Assembly (NCBI RefSeq): GCF_000758705.1
Contig: NZ_CP009287.1
Coordinates: forward strand, 1,488,001-1,552,000
Reading direction: 5' to 3'
Length of the DNA: 64,000 bases
DNA from: Paenibacillus graminis
Lineage (GTDB): Bacteria > Bacillota > Bacilli > Paenibacillales > Paenibacillaceae
Under the pieces are notes generated by a model. The model worked only from the letters and a program-made list of their open reading frames with translations, did not search any database and was not told the DNA's origin. The position numbers and the translations under genes were made by a program. This document shows positions 43,506-51,571 of the stretch, one piece after another; the first letter of the stretch is position 1; each line of letters opens with the position of its first letter.

Positions 43506-45046
43506 TTGAATATCGGCAAGAGATTTTACGCACGGAGTGGAGTCAGGCGCAGGTTCAGCGTGAAGAGCAAGAGCCGGAGCAGATACATAAGGCAATATGG
43601 CTGCCGAATCCACATGACAACCGCAGGCTGTTCTCTTTGAAACAAAGTGTATTGCGTACCATCAAGCCAGGCAAAGAGGATTTTTACAGCTTCCTGCAAA
43701 AAATGAAAAGCGATATGAACGCCGGACTGGAGCGGGAGGATGACGGGTACTTTGAACTTAATGCGAAGGCGCTGACCGGCGACCCGCAGGCAGTCAGCTT
43801 TTTCATGAATGAGATTGAGAAATATCTGCGCAAAACACCGTTTACCGGCAAGGTGCCGGAAGCATACGGGACAGCAGCAGAAGCGCTGTTTCACGAATGG
43901 AAGGGATTTGGGCCCGCATACCGCTGGTTTACCGACCGGGCCTATAGTGAATCTACCGGGCTGCAGATGATCGGACGGCAGATTTTTTACAATCATCGGG
44001 GGAAGTTTGTGGTGTATCCCTATGAGATGCCCTCACTGGACCGGGTGGAGCAGCTCAAACGCTCCTTGCTGAAAAGCGACCCCGATAAGAAACTCAACAA
44101 GGATAATCCTTCCGTAGAGTTCAAAATGGATGATCCGCTCTGGCCCGGCCGCTTCATCCGGCTCGCAATTTGGGTGTCTCCCAGAGTGTGGGAAGGCTTC
44201 ACCACGATTTCATTGCGGCGGCAGGTAGTTGAGTTTCTGGATCTGGAGGATCAAGCCGGTACGGAATGTATTCCTGCGGAAGCCATTGAGCTGATCCGCG
44301 CCCTGTCAGGTACATTCCGCAACACCATTATTGCCGGTGCGGTCGGATCAGGAAAAACTACTTTTGCCAACACTGTTGTGGGTGAACAATTGCTTGGATC
44401 TCCTTCTTGCATGGGAGTAGTGATGATTGAAAAGCATCCGGAGTCGATTTTGCCGTATCAGATCAAAGGCCATCGGATTATTCCGATTCAGGCAGCCAAC
44501 GAGGAATTGATGGAGGTCGGGGTAGAGTCGCTGCGGCATGATCCTAACATACTCTACATGACTGAAATGCGTTATAACGAATGGGAGTTTTATCTGTGGA
44601 GCGGCGAAAAAGGCTACGACGGTATTACAGGCACCTTTCATACGGTGGATTCGGAGGACATTCCTTATCAAGGAGCTTTTGCGGTATCTACGCGGATCGG
44701 CGGCAGTCTGAAAGGCCATCTGATCTCTGCGCTTAAATCCTGCGAGCTGGTATTTATTCTGGAGAGCGTAGCGGACGGGAAAAAACGGCTGGCCCGGATC
44801 TCCGAGGTGTATTATGACGAAGCAGCAAACTCCGTATTTGCCAATGACCTGATGCGCTGGGAAGAAGAACAGTCCGCCTGGAGCTATAATGACAAGCTGA
44901 CGGCTAACCTTATGCGCAAGATGAAGAAAAAAAATCCGCGCGCTTCACGGGTGCTTTTGCAGGAGCTGGGACATCTGGCTGCGCAGAAACCGATGGCTGA
45001 GCCGCTGAAAGAGAGCCTCAAATCAAAGATTGTTTTGAACGAATGA
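43502..45046 (+). CDS. CpaF/TadA-related secretion ATPase, Tad locus 2
   Basis: 514 residues. About 260 N-terminal residues have no strong family features, then Walker A GAVGSGKTT (279-287) and a divergent C-terminal domain. The usual TadA stretch VGEVRGAECLDML is replaced by MTEMRYNEWEFYLWSGEKGYDG, and the His-box TGHS by GTFHT. The essential Lys and nearby acidic residues remain, so it probably still hydrolyses ATP. It is about 100 residues longer than the locus 1 ATPase. It overlaps the TadZ-like gene. Confidence 0.8.
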   Translation: MIEYRQEILRTEWSQAQVQREEQEPEQIHKAIWLPNPHDNRRLFSLKQSVLRTIKPGKEDFYSFLQKMKSDMNAGLEREDDGYFELNAKALTGDPQAVSFFMNEIEKYLRKTPFTGKVPEAYGTAAEALFHEWKGFGPAYRWFTDRAYSESTGLQMIGRQIFYNHRGKFVVYPYEMPSLDRVEQLKRSLLKSDPDKKLNKDNPSVEFKMDDPLWPGRFIRLAIWVSPRVWEGFTTISLRRQVVEFLDLEDQAGTECIPAEAIELIRALSGTFRNTIIAGAVGSGKTTFANTVVGEQLLGSPSCMGVVMIEKHPESILPYQIKGHRIIPIQAANEELMEVGVESLRHDPNILYMTEMRYNEWEFYLWSGEKGYDGITGTFHTVDSEDIPYQGAFAVSTRIGGSLKGHLISALKSCELVFILESVADGKKRLARISEVYYDEAANSVFANDLMRWEEEQSAWSYNDKLTANLMRKMKKKNPRASRVLLQELGHLAAQKPMAEPLKESLKSKIVLNE

Positions 45047-45059
45047 AGGGGGAACACTC

Positions 45060-46109
45060 GTGGAGCTATTATTTTATGTGCTTCAGATAGCCTTTCATTT
45101 ATTGATTGCCGGTGGCTTGTGGCTGCTGGTGAAGCCATTCATTGAGAGACATCTGCACCAGCTTGGACAAAAGTTCGACCAGCGGATGAGTCTGCGGATC
45201 AGTCTTTTTGGTCAAAAGGTTAGCAGCAATAAGCAAAGGAGATGGCTGTACCGGCATTTGGACGATCTGCTCTATTTTGCCCACCGCAGATATGAGCCGG
45301 GAATTAGTGCTATGCGTTTTTCCATCCGGACTCTGTTTGTGTTCATTGCGGTATTTTTCTCAGGACTGCTTACACTAAGAGAGCTGCCGGGGCGTTTGAG
45401 CTTCAGCAATCCGTTTTTGGAAGGTATCAACTTTGACAACCGGCTTCCGGTTCAGGGATCGTGGCGGTTTCCGCTCTTTGTGGCCGTCATTGCAGCCAGT
45501 ATTCCTTATTTGCGGACGAGGTATCTCTACGCGCAGCGGAAGGTGCATGGAAGCTACGATCTGCTGGATGTAATCAAAATCGCGACCAAGTTCACACACC
45601 TGTCGGTGGACTCTATTTTAACTAAGACTGCTGACTTCCTGACAGAAGAAAGTGTGCTGAAGACCCCGCTTAGACTGCTCGGAGCGGCATTTGCCAACTA
45701 CAGCAATGAACGGGAGCTGAACCTTGAGGCAGAGCGGTTTGCAGGAGCTATCGGAACCACCTTTGCTGTGGAATTTGTCTCGGATTTGCTGTACTGCGAG
45801 AAAGAAGGCACCCGTTACCTGAAGAACACACTGATGATGTTAAGCCGGTCCATGGAGCAGCAGCGGGAGACGATTCTTACAGTGAAGGCAGGGAGCAGAG
45901 ATGCGATCAGTCTTGGGTTGTACGGCAATCTGGTGGTGCTGGTTTCATCCGTCGGAACCTTTATTTATATGCTGAAGCCGGATGTCTATTTCAAACTGCA
46001 GTTTCAGACTACCGTCGGCTTAACCTTTTTGATGATTATAATCTCCGGGCTGTTCATTTCTTTCATGATCAGTACCATACTCGCCAGGCCAAAGCTGGAC
46101 TACCACTAA
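45060..46109 (+). CDS. TadB-like membrane protein, Tad locus 2
   Basis: 349 residues with about five membrane helices: one at the N-terminus, two near 83-105 and 140-160, and two at the C-terminus (LGLYGNLVVLVSSVGTFIYML, TVGLTFLMIIISGLFISFMI). A GspF-like helical domain lies between about 165 and 280. Its position behind the ATPase, rather than strong identity, supports the TadB role. GTG start with GAAGGGGG upstream. Confidence 0.75.
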   Translation: MELLFYVLQIAFHLLIAGGLWLLVKPFIERHLHQLGQKFDQRMSLRISLFGQKVSSNKQRRWLYRHLDDLLYFAHRRYEPGISAMRFSIRTLFVFIAVFFSGLLTLRELPGRLSFSNPFLEGINFDNRLPVQGSWRFPLFVAVIAASIPYLRTRYLYAQRKVHGSYDLLDVIKIATKFTHLSVDSILTKTADFLTEESVLKTPLRLLGAAFANYSNERELNLEAERFAGAIGTTFAVEFVSDLLYCEKEGTRYLKNTLMMLSRSMEQQRETILTVKAGSRDAISLGLYGNLVVLVSSVGTFIYMLKPDVYFKLQFQTTVGLTFLMIIISGLFISFMISTILARPKLDYH

Positions 46110-46120
46110 GGTGATGAATT

Positions 46121-46990
46121 ATGGATAGACTTTTACTTTTAATTGCTGTATTGGGACTTGTATATCTTTCATTGCTGGTTTTTGTGAGCAGCAGCACCAG
46201 ACAAGAGCGTTATCTTCTCCGGCTGGGTGTCAGGTGGAAAACACTGGGGGAACGCATGCACAATGAGCGGCTGCAGCAGCTTCTACATCACAGCGGCCTC
46301 ACCATTTCCGCAGGCAAAATCACACTGTTCCGCTATTCGGCGGCCTTGATCTATGTGCTTGTTCAAGCGGCAGGGGACTTCCTGCGGTCCGTGCCCTTTT
46401 CCATCTATGATCTGCTTGTTGCCGTTCTGATCTTGGCGGTTACCAGTCCACTGAGATTTCTTCCGCTGGGGTGGCTGCTGGCCTGGATGCATCAGAAGAC
46501 ACTCATTCAAAAAGACGGGGAGCTGATCTCTTTTATCCGCCTCTATGAGAACAACCGGCTGCGCAAACGGGGATATGTGCAGTTTGGGGCCTTTTGTGCC
46601 GGAACGGCAGGGCATTTCAACTACATCCGTCAGGATTTGTACGAGCTGTCAGAGCGGGCGGTGGATGAGGGGACGGAACGGGCCATTGAATGGTTTTGCG
46701 GTAAATTTCCGGACAACCACGCGTTCATCAACGACATTCGCTCGATTCTGCTGGCTACGGAAGGGATGGACGACGATACAGAAGCGGCTAATTATCTGCG
46801 GGAGCAGGGGAAGATCATTACCAAGATCTCCAGCGATCAATATTTAAAAAAATGGTCCTTCATCGGCGACGTCTCCACCATCATCAACGTTATTCCCTCC
46901 ATCGCTACCTTTCTGATGATCGTATCACTGGCGATGCAGTACATTTTGCTGATCAAAGGGAATTTTAACGGGGTGGGGCTGTTTCAGTGA
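46121..46990 (+). CDS. TadC-like membrane protein, Tad locus 2
   Basis: 289 residues. Membrane helices at 1-22, around 66-115 and at the C-terminus (IPSIATFLMIVSLAMQYILLI). The central domain (LYENNRLRKRGYVQFGAFCAG, RAIEWFCGKFPDNHAFINDI) is GspF-like but diverged. It follows the TadB-like gene by 11 bases. Together they should form the locus 2 platform. Confidence 0.75.
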   Translation: MDRLLLLIAVLGLVYLSLLVFVSSSTRQERYLLRLGVRWKTLGERMHNERLQQLLHHSGLTISAGKITLFRYSAALIYVLVQAAGDFLRSVPFSIYDLLVAVLILAVTSPLRFLPLGWLLAWMHQKTLIQKDGELISFIRLYENNRLRKRGYVQFGAFCAGTAGHFNYIRQDLYELSERAVDEGTERAIEWFCGKFPDNHAFINDIRSILLATEGMDDDTEAANYLREQGKIITKISSDQYLKKWSFIGDVSTIINVIPSIATFLMIVSLAMQYILLIKGNFNGVGLFQ

Positions 46991-46997
46991 GTTGAAC

Positions 46998-47151
46998 GCG
47001 GTCCTACATCCAAGAATGGCTTCGAATGAAATTTTTGTTAAGATATCAAACTGAATGAAGCTGCTTGAGTGTACATCTTGATATCGCAACAATAAATATC
47101 CGCTAAATGCGGTCCTACATCCAAGAATGGCTTCGAATGAAATTTTTGTTA
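46998..47151 (+). repeat. Direct 43-base repeat before the small pilin genes
   Basis: Two identical 43-base copies at 46998-47040 and 47109-47151 (starting GCGGTCCTACATCCAAGAAT), 111 bases apart. The 68-base interval between them has GATATCAAACTGAATGAAGC and TTGATATCGC, which are partly inverted. The repeats lie between the TadC-like gene and the small pilin-like pair, without coding. Confidence 0.9.
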
Positions 47152-47199
47152 TATTCAAGCATCCAATAAAAACATAAAATGAAAAGGGAGATATTAACA

Positions 47200-47412
47200 A
47201 TGAAAAAAGACGCTATTTCTACTGGATTGTTCATCGCTATCGGTTTTCTGTGTGTTGCCATCGTAATTGCCATTTTGATTCCGGTTGTTCGGGATGTAAT
47301 TAACTCTGCGGACGACAACAGACCGACAATCCCGGGAGTGACTATGGTTCAACCGTCAGAGTTAGCCCCATCAGCCACAGTCGCTAATACTGAGTTCCAT
47401 ACAGCGGTCTAA
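47200..47412 (+). CDS. Small pilin-like membrane peptide 1, Tad locus 2
   Basis: 70 residues. MKKDAIS, then a hydrophobic run TGLFIAIGFLCVAIVIAILIPVV and a polar tail. It resembles a pilin helix but lacks the Gly-x4-Glu cleavage rule. It shares MKKD(A/S)IS...FxAIGF with the next gene, so they are paralogues. AAGGGAG lies nine bases before the ATG. It might be a pilin-like subunit of locus 2 or a different small membrane factor. Confidence 0.7.
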   Translation: MKKDAISTGLFIAIGFLCVAIVIAILIPVVRDVINSADDNRPTIPGVTMVQPSELAPSATVANTEFHTAV

Positions 47413-47416
47413 GGGG

Positions 47417-47560
47417 ATGAAAAAAGACTCGATCTCAGTTGCCATGTTTCTGGCGATCGGTTTTGTGATTGCGGGAATGTTCATCGCGGCAGCAACGAAC
47501 ATCATCGGCAGCAGCCAGGACGATATCATCACACACACCAAACAAGTCGAGCAGTATTAA
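47417..47560 (+). CDS. Small pilin-like membrane peptide 2, Tad locus 2
   Basis: 47 residues: MKKDSISVAMFLAIGFVIAG followed by MFIAAATNIIGSSQDDI and a polar tail ending VEQY. It is a shorter relative of the gene just upstream, four bases before it, and its ATG has AAGGGG immediately upstream, so translation is likely coupled. It is below common gene-length cut-offs. No Glu at position 5 and no known family. Confidence 0.7.
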   Translation: MKKDSISVAMFLAIGFVIAGMFIAAATNIIGSSQDDIITHTKQVEQY

Positions 47561-47575
47561 AAGGAGGCGCAGGCA

Positions 47576-47956
47576 TTGAAGGCTACTGTCCTCCGGGCAT
47601 TATTCATGTGGCTTGTCTTGTTTATAATCCTCCAGCCCATCTTCACCTACATTGATTATCTGCTAGATTTACAGGTCAAGGCCAACACATCCTATATCAC
47701 CCAAAAGGCGGCAACGGAGGGGATGGTCACGGCTTCAATGAGGAATGAGGTCATCTCTAACCTAAAAGCTGTCGGATTTCCTGAAGGTTCTATTCAAATC
47801 ACAAGCAGTACAGAGGCCTTGCAGGAACGCAAGCAACGCATGGATGTGTATATTTCAGCACCCAGAATGAATCTGTTTCCGTACAATTTTTCCGGTGTGT
47901 CACAGCCCACGCGTTATTACGGGCATGGGTCAATTATGAGTGAGTATCTCGACTGA
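47576..47956 (+). CDS. TadE-like minor pilin candidate, Tad locus 2
   Basis: 126 residues. N-terminal helix (LRALFMWLVLFIILQPIFTYIDYLL), then a short soluble domain (FPEGSIQITSSTEAL ... RMDVYISAPRMNLFPYNF). TTG start with AAAGGAGG eight bases upstream. The signature Glu of TadE is missing. Position and size suggest a minor pilin, but the class is uncertain. Confidence 0.6.
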   Translation: MKATVLRALFMWLVLFIILQPIFTYIDYLLDLQVKANTSYITQKAATEGMVTASMRNEVISNLKAVGFPEGSIQITSSTEALQERKQRMDVYISAPRMNLFPYNFSGVSQPTRYYGHGSIMSEYLD

Positions 47957-47976
47957 TTAAGGGATGAACCTAATCT

Positions 47977-48474
47977 ATGGACTATATTATTAAGCTCGCA
48001 TTTGTTCTATTGATCTTCATCTATTCCTGGTTTTTTCAGATTCAGAATCAGGAATGGGACATGCTGCGCAGCATGCTCAAGGATGCCAATAACATGGCTG
48101 TCCATGACGCCTCACAGGAGCTGAATGAGTCCGCACGGGCACAAGGCCGTCTGATTATCGAACCCGCTGAAGCTTTTGCTGCCTTCCGGCAATCTCTTCG
48201 GGCAAATCTGGGACTGGACGACGGCCTGTCCCCCCTCGCGGGGAGCCGGCTGCAAACTCAAGTGAAAATCGTGAAGTTCGACATTGTTGATCAGTCCAGC
48301 GGAGTTATCTTTCCTTTTCTCTACGAGGATACCAATTATGGTATTACCAAATACATACAGGGGCCGTCCGTAATTGCTGTCATTGAGACGGCCCACCCGG
48401 TGCTGATCTCCCGTGCAAAAGTCCAGGAGGCCATAATTGTGCCTGCTGTGCAGGAGTATAAGATGAATGAGTGA
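47977..48474 (+). CDS. Membrane-anchored pilus-associated candidate, Tad locus 2
   Basis: 165 residues with one N-terminal helix (YIIKLAFVLLIFIYSWFFQI) and a soluble domain (VHDASQELNESARAQGRLIIEPAEAF, read in part, and VIAVIETAHPVLISRAKVQEAI). Its pattern resembles the outside domains of pseudopilins. No better match recognised. It follows the previous gene by 20 bases. Confidence 0.6.
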   Translation: MDYIIKLAFVLLIFIYSWFFQIQNQEWDMLRSMLKDANNMAVHDASQELNESARAQGRLIIEPAEAFAAFRQSLRANLGLDDGLSPLAGSRLQTQVKIVKFDIVDQSSGVIFPFLYEDTNYGITKYIQGPSVIAVIETAHPVLISRAKVQEAIIVPAVQEYKMNE

Positions 48475-48673
48475 GCCAGCCCGGTAACCCTCTCTTCATT
48501 GCCATTCCAGTCCATTGGCTCCTTCCCAAGCTATGCTCGGGCGGGGGTCCTACCAATGAACTATCTGGTGAAGCGGAACTGTTGAATATTATTTGGAAGG
48601 GTAAGCCTGACCCGTGACGAGCCTTTGGCAGGCCGCACATACATACCAAACATTTAAGGGAGAGATTTCTATC
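48475..48673. other. Spacer before the secreted genes
   Basis: Nothing certain. A small stem (GCCTTTGGCAGGC) is visible near 48623. No clear promoter was found, so the secreted genes may be read from the locus 2 transcript or from a weak promoter here. Confidence 0.3.
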
Positions 48674-49273
48674 ATGAAGACAGTAGTGAAAGTAACACTG
48701 GCAGCAACGATGATGTTCTGTTCAATATTGGGAAATGTAGGAGCTGCAGGAGCATCGAAGACGAAAGCGCCGGCGGTACCAGTAATTACGGATAATTTAT
48801 CGAAATACGGTTTGAAGAAAAGCATCGAATTACCAGTAACGATGTCCGATCAAAATTTCAGCTACACGCTTCATAAAATTATGATCTACGACTTTAATTC
48901 CAAAGAAGCTAAAACACTAAGAGATAAGTATGGGTATCAAAAATCAGGGACGGTACTTGTTAATCCTAAGTATTTGATATGGACGAAAATCACTATAGCT
49001 AACACTTCTAACAAGAATTTATATGGATCTGGTGGACAATTAGAAAGTAGAATCAGGCTTTTCTTTGATAATTCTAGATCCATCGTTGATACTATTGGAC
49101 CTATGAAGCATATGGGGAAAACGAATAATAAGGATGCTATGTGGACTTTTGATCTAGACCCAGGCGAAAAACTTACCACCTATTTTGCGTATGTCTATGA
49201 GGGAGAGTTTGACTATTTTTCAATCCAGCATTTTGGAAAACAATTAACTGAAAAGTATGTGGTGAAGGAATGA
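48674..49273 (+). CDS. Secreted protein 1 of Tad locus 2
   Basis: 199 residues. Signal peptide (VVKVTLAATMMFCSILGNVGAAGA), then a beta-rich domain (FSYTLHKIMIYDFN, YLIWTKITIANTSNKNLYG, MWTFDLDPGEKLTTYFAYVYEG). It looks like an Ig-like or DUF4352-type fold, but I do not name it. Start ATG is preceded by AAGGGAGAG. Its stop overlaps the next start by four bases. Lower GC than the pilus genes. Confidence 0.75.
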   Translation: MKTVVKVTLAATMMFCSILGNVGAAGASKTKAPAVPVITDNLSKYGLKKSIELPVTMSDQNFSYTLHKIMIYDFNSKEAKTLRDKYGYQKSGTVLVNPKYLIWTKITIANTSNKNLYGSGGQLESRIRLFFDNSRSIVDTIGPMKHMGKTNNKDAMWTFDLDPGEKLTTYFAYVYEGEFDYFSIQHFGKQLTEKYVVKE

Positions 49274-51552
49274 AGAGATTAGCTTTATTCTTTTTGCTTC
49301 TATGTTTAGGTACTTCTCTTTTTTCATCGGGTGTTGCTATGGCAGCAGATACTAAGCCATCTTCAGTATCTATACCAATTAGTACAGGCTTAGTTGGATC
49401 TAATAAGAGTGCTAAAGTTTACTTTTTAGATCTGCCTTCAGGAGTTAACAGTCAGTCCATAAAAACGGGGACACTAAAGTATAACGGAAGCAATGAAACT
49501 GTGGGAGGAGTAACTGTTGAGAATGGGAAAATTAAGGTTACTCTTAAAGGTACAGCGAATACAAAGGTTATCTCAGGTGTCCAAGGTTATCAGGCATCTT
49601 ACGGCCAAGACTTTCTTGTCCATCCGGGAAACTCCATTTGGCGATATTCAGATGGGCGAAGATGGCAAATAAATGAATACGATGAAAATACAAATGGTAT
49701 GAAAACCTATGATAAAGGTGGAGAGGATGGGCAAATGCCTTCTGCAAATCCTCCGAATGTTGTAGTATCTGCTGCCCCGCCAATGGATATAAATTATCTG
49801 AAATGGTACAACGGAGCGCAAACAGAGGTTGTTGATTCATCAGCCATCATTCAATCGACGATCAAGCCAAATTTTACTAAAGGGTCACCCCAACTGAAGG
49901 ACACTCCGAAATTTAAAAATGGCAGGGTTATCGTAAATTATTACATTCCGTATTATGGAGACAAAACTTATCTAACCTATACAGATCAAAAAGGGGATGC
50001 AACTCACCCGCTAGTTGGTCATGCAACAGGGAGAATGTTTGAAGTAAATGCTTTCTATTATTTCACGGCCGATGCTAAAGTAACCTCCTACAGCTATGCC
50101 GGTACAGTCACCTTCGATTACTCCCCACCCGACCAGGCTACGCTCAATGGAACGGCCACATTGGAGAAGCCGAGCCCGAACCCGATCAAGCTGGAAGGAA
50201 GCAAAATAGATGTGAAAATTAACGTCAAAGGCGAGCTATTAGGTTATTCGGATTCCTCTAACATCGAGGAATGGGTGTTTTACGCCAAGGAGAAGAATAG
50301 CACGGGCAAGGCCGACATGAAGAAGGATTACAGCAAGCAACTTGCCGCATCAAAGAGCTTTGACTTCGCAATCCCGGCAAGTCGTGTCGTCAATGATAAT
50401 TTCAAGCAGGACTATACCCTGACCGTTGTCATTCGGTTTAAGAAGCCTGTGGTTACCAAGACCGGAACGATAACATCTCTGGAGCAGAGCATGGAAGTCT
50501 CTGCCGGGGTGTACAAGAAGGACAACCCAGTCAGCTATCCATCCGTACCAAGTACACCGGCCAAGCCGGAAGGCAAGCCGCCTATTGCCCGCATCACTGC
50601 ACCTAAGTACATCAAAGCCGGGTCTGACATGATGGTATACGGGGGGAATTCCTCCGATCCGGACGGATACATCACCGACTATGGTTGGGGAACTCCTGGA
50701 GCAGAAGGCGGGATTGAAAATACGGCCAGAGGTTATGTCTGGTATACACGGGATAAGGTCGGAGAGACTTTTCCAATTACCCTGACCGTCGTTGATAATG
50801 ACGGTATGACCGGAAGCACCAGCACGGAAGTGACGGTCATTGAGCCAAGGCCATCGGCAGACCTCGAAATTAGCGGATCGCTCAAGCATAACCGGAAAAC
50901 CACATTGACCAACAGCAGTTCAAGTCCGACCCGGTTTCCGATCATTAAGTCCAAGACGCAGGTCACGATTAGTGCAGTCAGCGGTGGCACGAATGCGGAT
51001 ATTAAGTACAGCGGCAGCTTGGCCGAGCTGGAGAGTAAAGATGTACTTTTTAAGAAGCAAGGGAAGTATAAGGCGACGATCCACGTGGAGAATACAGCCG
51101 GGTATGCTTCAGACAAGGAGATTACCTTCGATATCGTTCCCGATGAATTCCCGGTTGCTTACTTTGCAATGCCCATAGGGGCCTATAGGGACCCGAGTAA
51201 TGGAAATAAAGCAGTCATTTCTATTGATGATATGTCTTTCTCTTCAGACAAAGATAATATCATTCAACGGATTTGGGAATATCGCTACGATTCTAATAAC
51301 AACGGAAGTTTTACAGATGAGAGCTGGGCACAGTTTAGTGATGAAAACAAAACTCGCCTAAACTTGGAGCTGTATCAGGTCGGGAGGTATGAGGTACGTA
51401 TTACCGTTATTGAAGAGTTTGGCCAGCCGACGATAGAGGATTTTGTCACCGATGCCGATCGGTTGCGGACGAGCTCTGAGGCTACCCAGAATGTTATCGA
51501 GCGAATAGTCGAAGTGAATAACCGCCCACCTGAAGTAGATTGGGATTTTTAA
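49270..51552 (+). CDS. Large secreted PKD/Ig-like protein, Tad locus 2
   Basis: 760 residues. Signal peptide (LALFFLLLCLGTSLFSSGVAMA), a beta-rich N-terminal half, a PKD-like domain near 435-530 (APKYIKAGSDMMVYGGNSSDPDGYITDYGW ... FPITLTVVDNDGMTG, read in parts), and further Ig-like repeats. No LPxTG, SLH or anchor is seen, so retention must be by another route. The first 830 bases (to about 50095) are AT-rich and the following kilobase GC-rich, so the gene is a mosaic. A role in adhesion or as exported cargo is inferred. Confidence 0.8.
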   Translation: MKRLALFFLLLCLGTSLFSSGVAMAADTKPSSVSIPISTGLVGSNKSAKVYFLDLPSGVNSQSIKTGTLKYNGSNETVGGVTVENGKIKVTLKGTANTKVISGVQGYQASYGQDFLVHPGNSIWRYSDGRRWQINEYDENTNGMKTYDKGGEDGQMPSANPPNVVVSAAPPMDINYLKWYNGAQTEVVDSSAIIQSTIKPNFTKGSPQLKDTPKFKNGRVIVNYYIPYYGDKTYLTYTDQKGDATHPLVGHATGRMFEVNAFYYFTADAKVTSYSYAGTVTFDYSPPDQATLNGTATLEKPSPNPIKLEGSKIDVKINVKGELLGYSDSSNIEEWVFYAKEKNSTGKADMKKDYSKQLAASKSFDFAIPASRVVNDNFKQDYTLTVVIRFKKPVVTKTGTITSLEQSMEVSAGVYKKDNPVSYPSVPSTPAKPEGKPPIARITAPKYIKAGSDMMVYGGNSSDPDGYITDYGWGTPGAEGGIENTARGYVWYTRDKVGETFPITLTVVDNDGMTGSTSTEVTVIEPRPSADLEISGSLKHNRKTTLTNSSSSPTRFPIIKSKTQVTISAVSGGTNADIKYSGSLAELESKDVLFKKQGKYKATIHVENTAGYASDKEITFDIVPDEFPVAYFAMPIGAYRDPSNGNKAVISIDDMSFSSDKDNIIQRIWEYRYDSNNNGSFTDESWAQFSDENKTRLNLELYQVGRYEVRITVIEEFGQPTIEDFVTDADRLRTSSEATQNVIERIVEVNNRPPEVDWDF

Positions 51553-51571
51553 GTGGAGAAAGGAAAGACAT

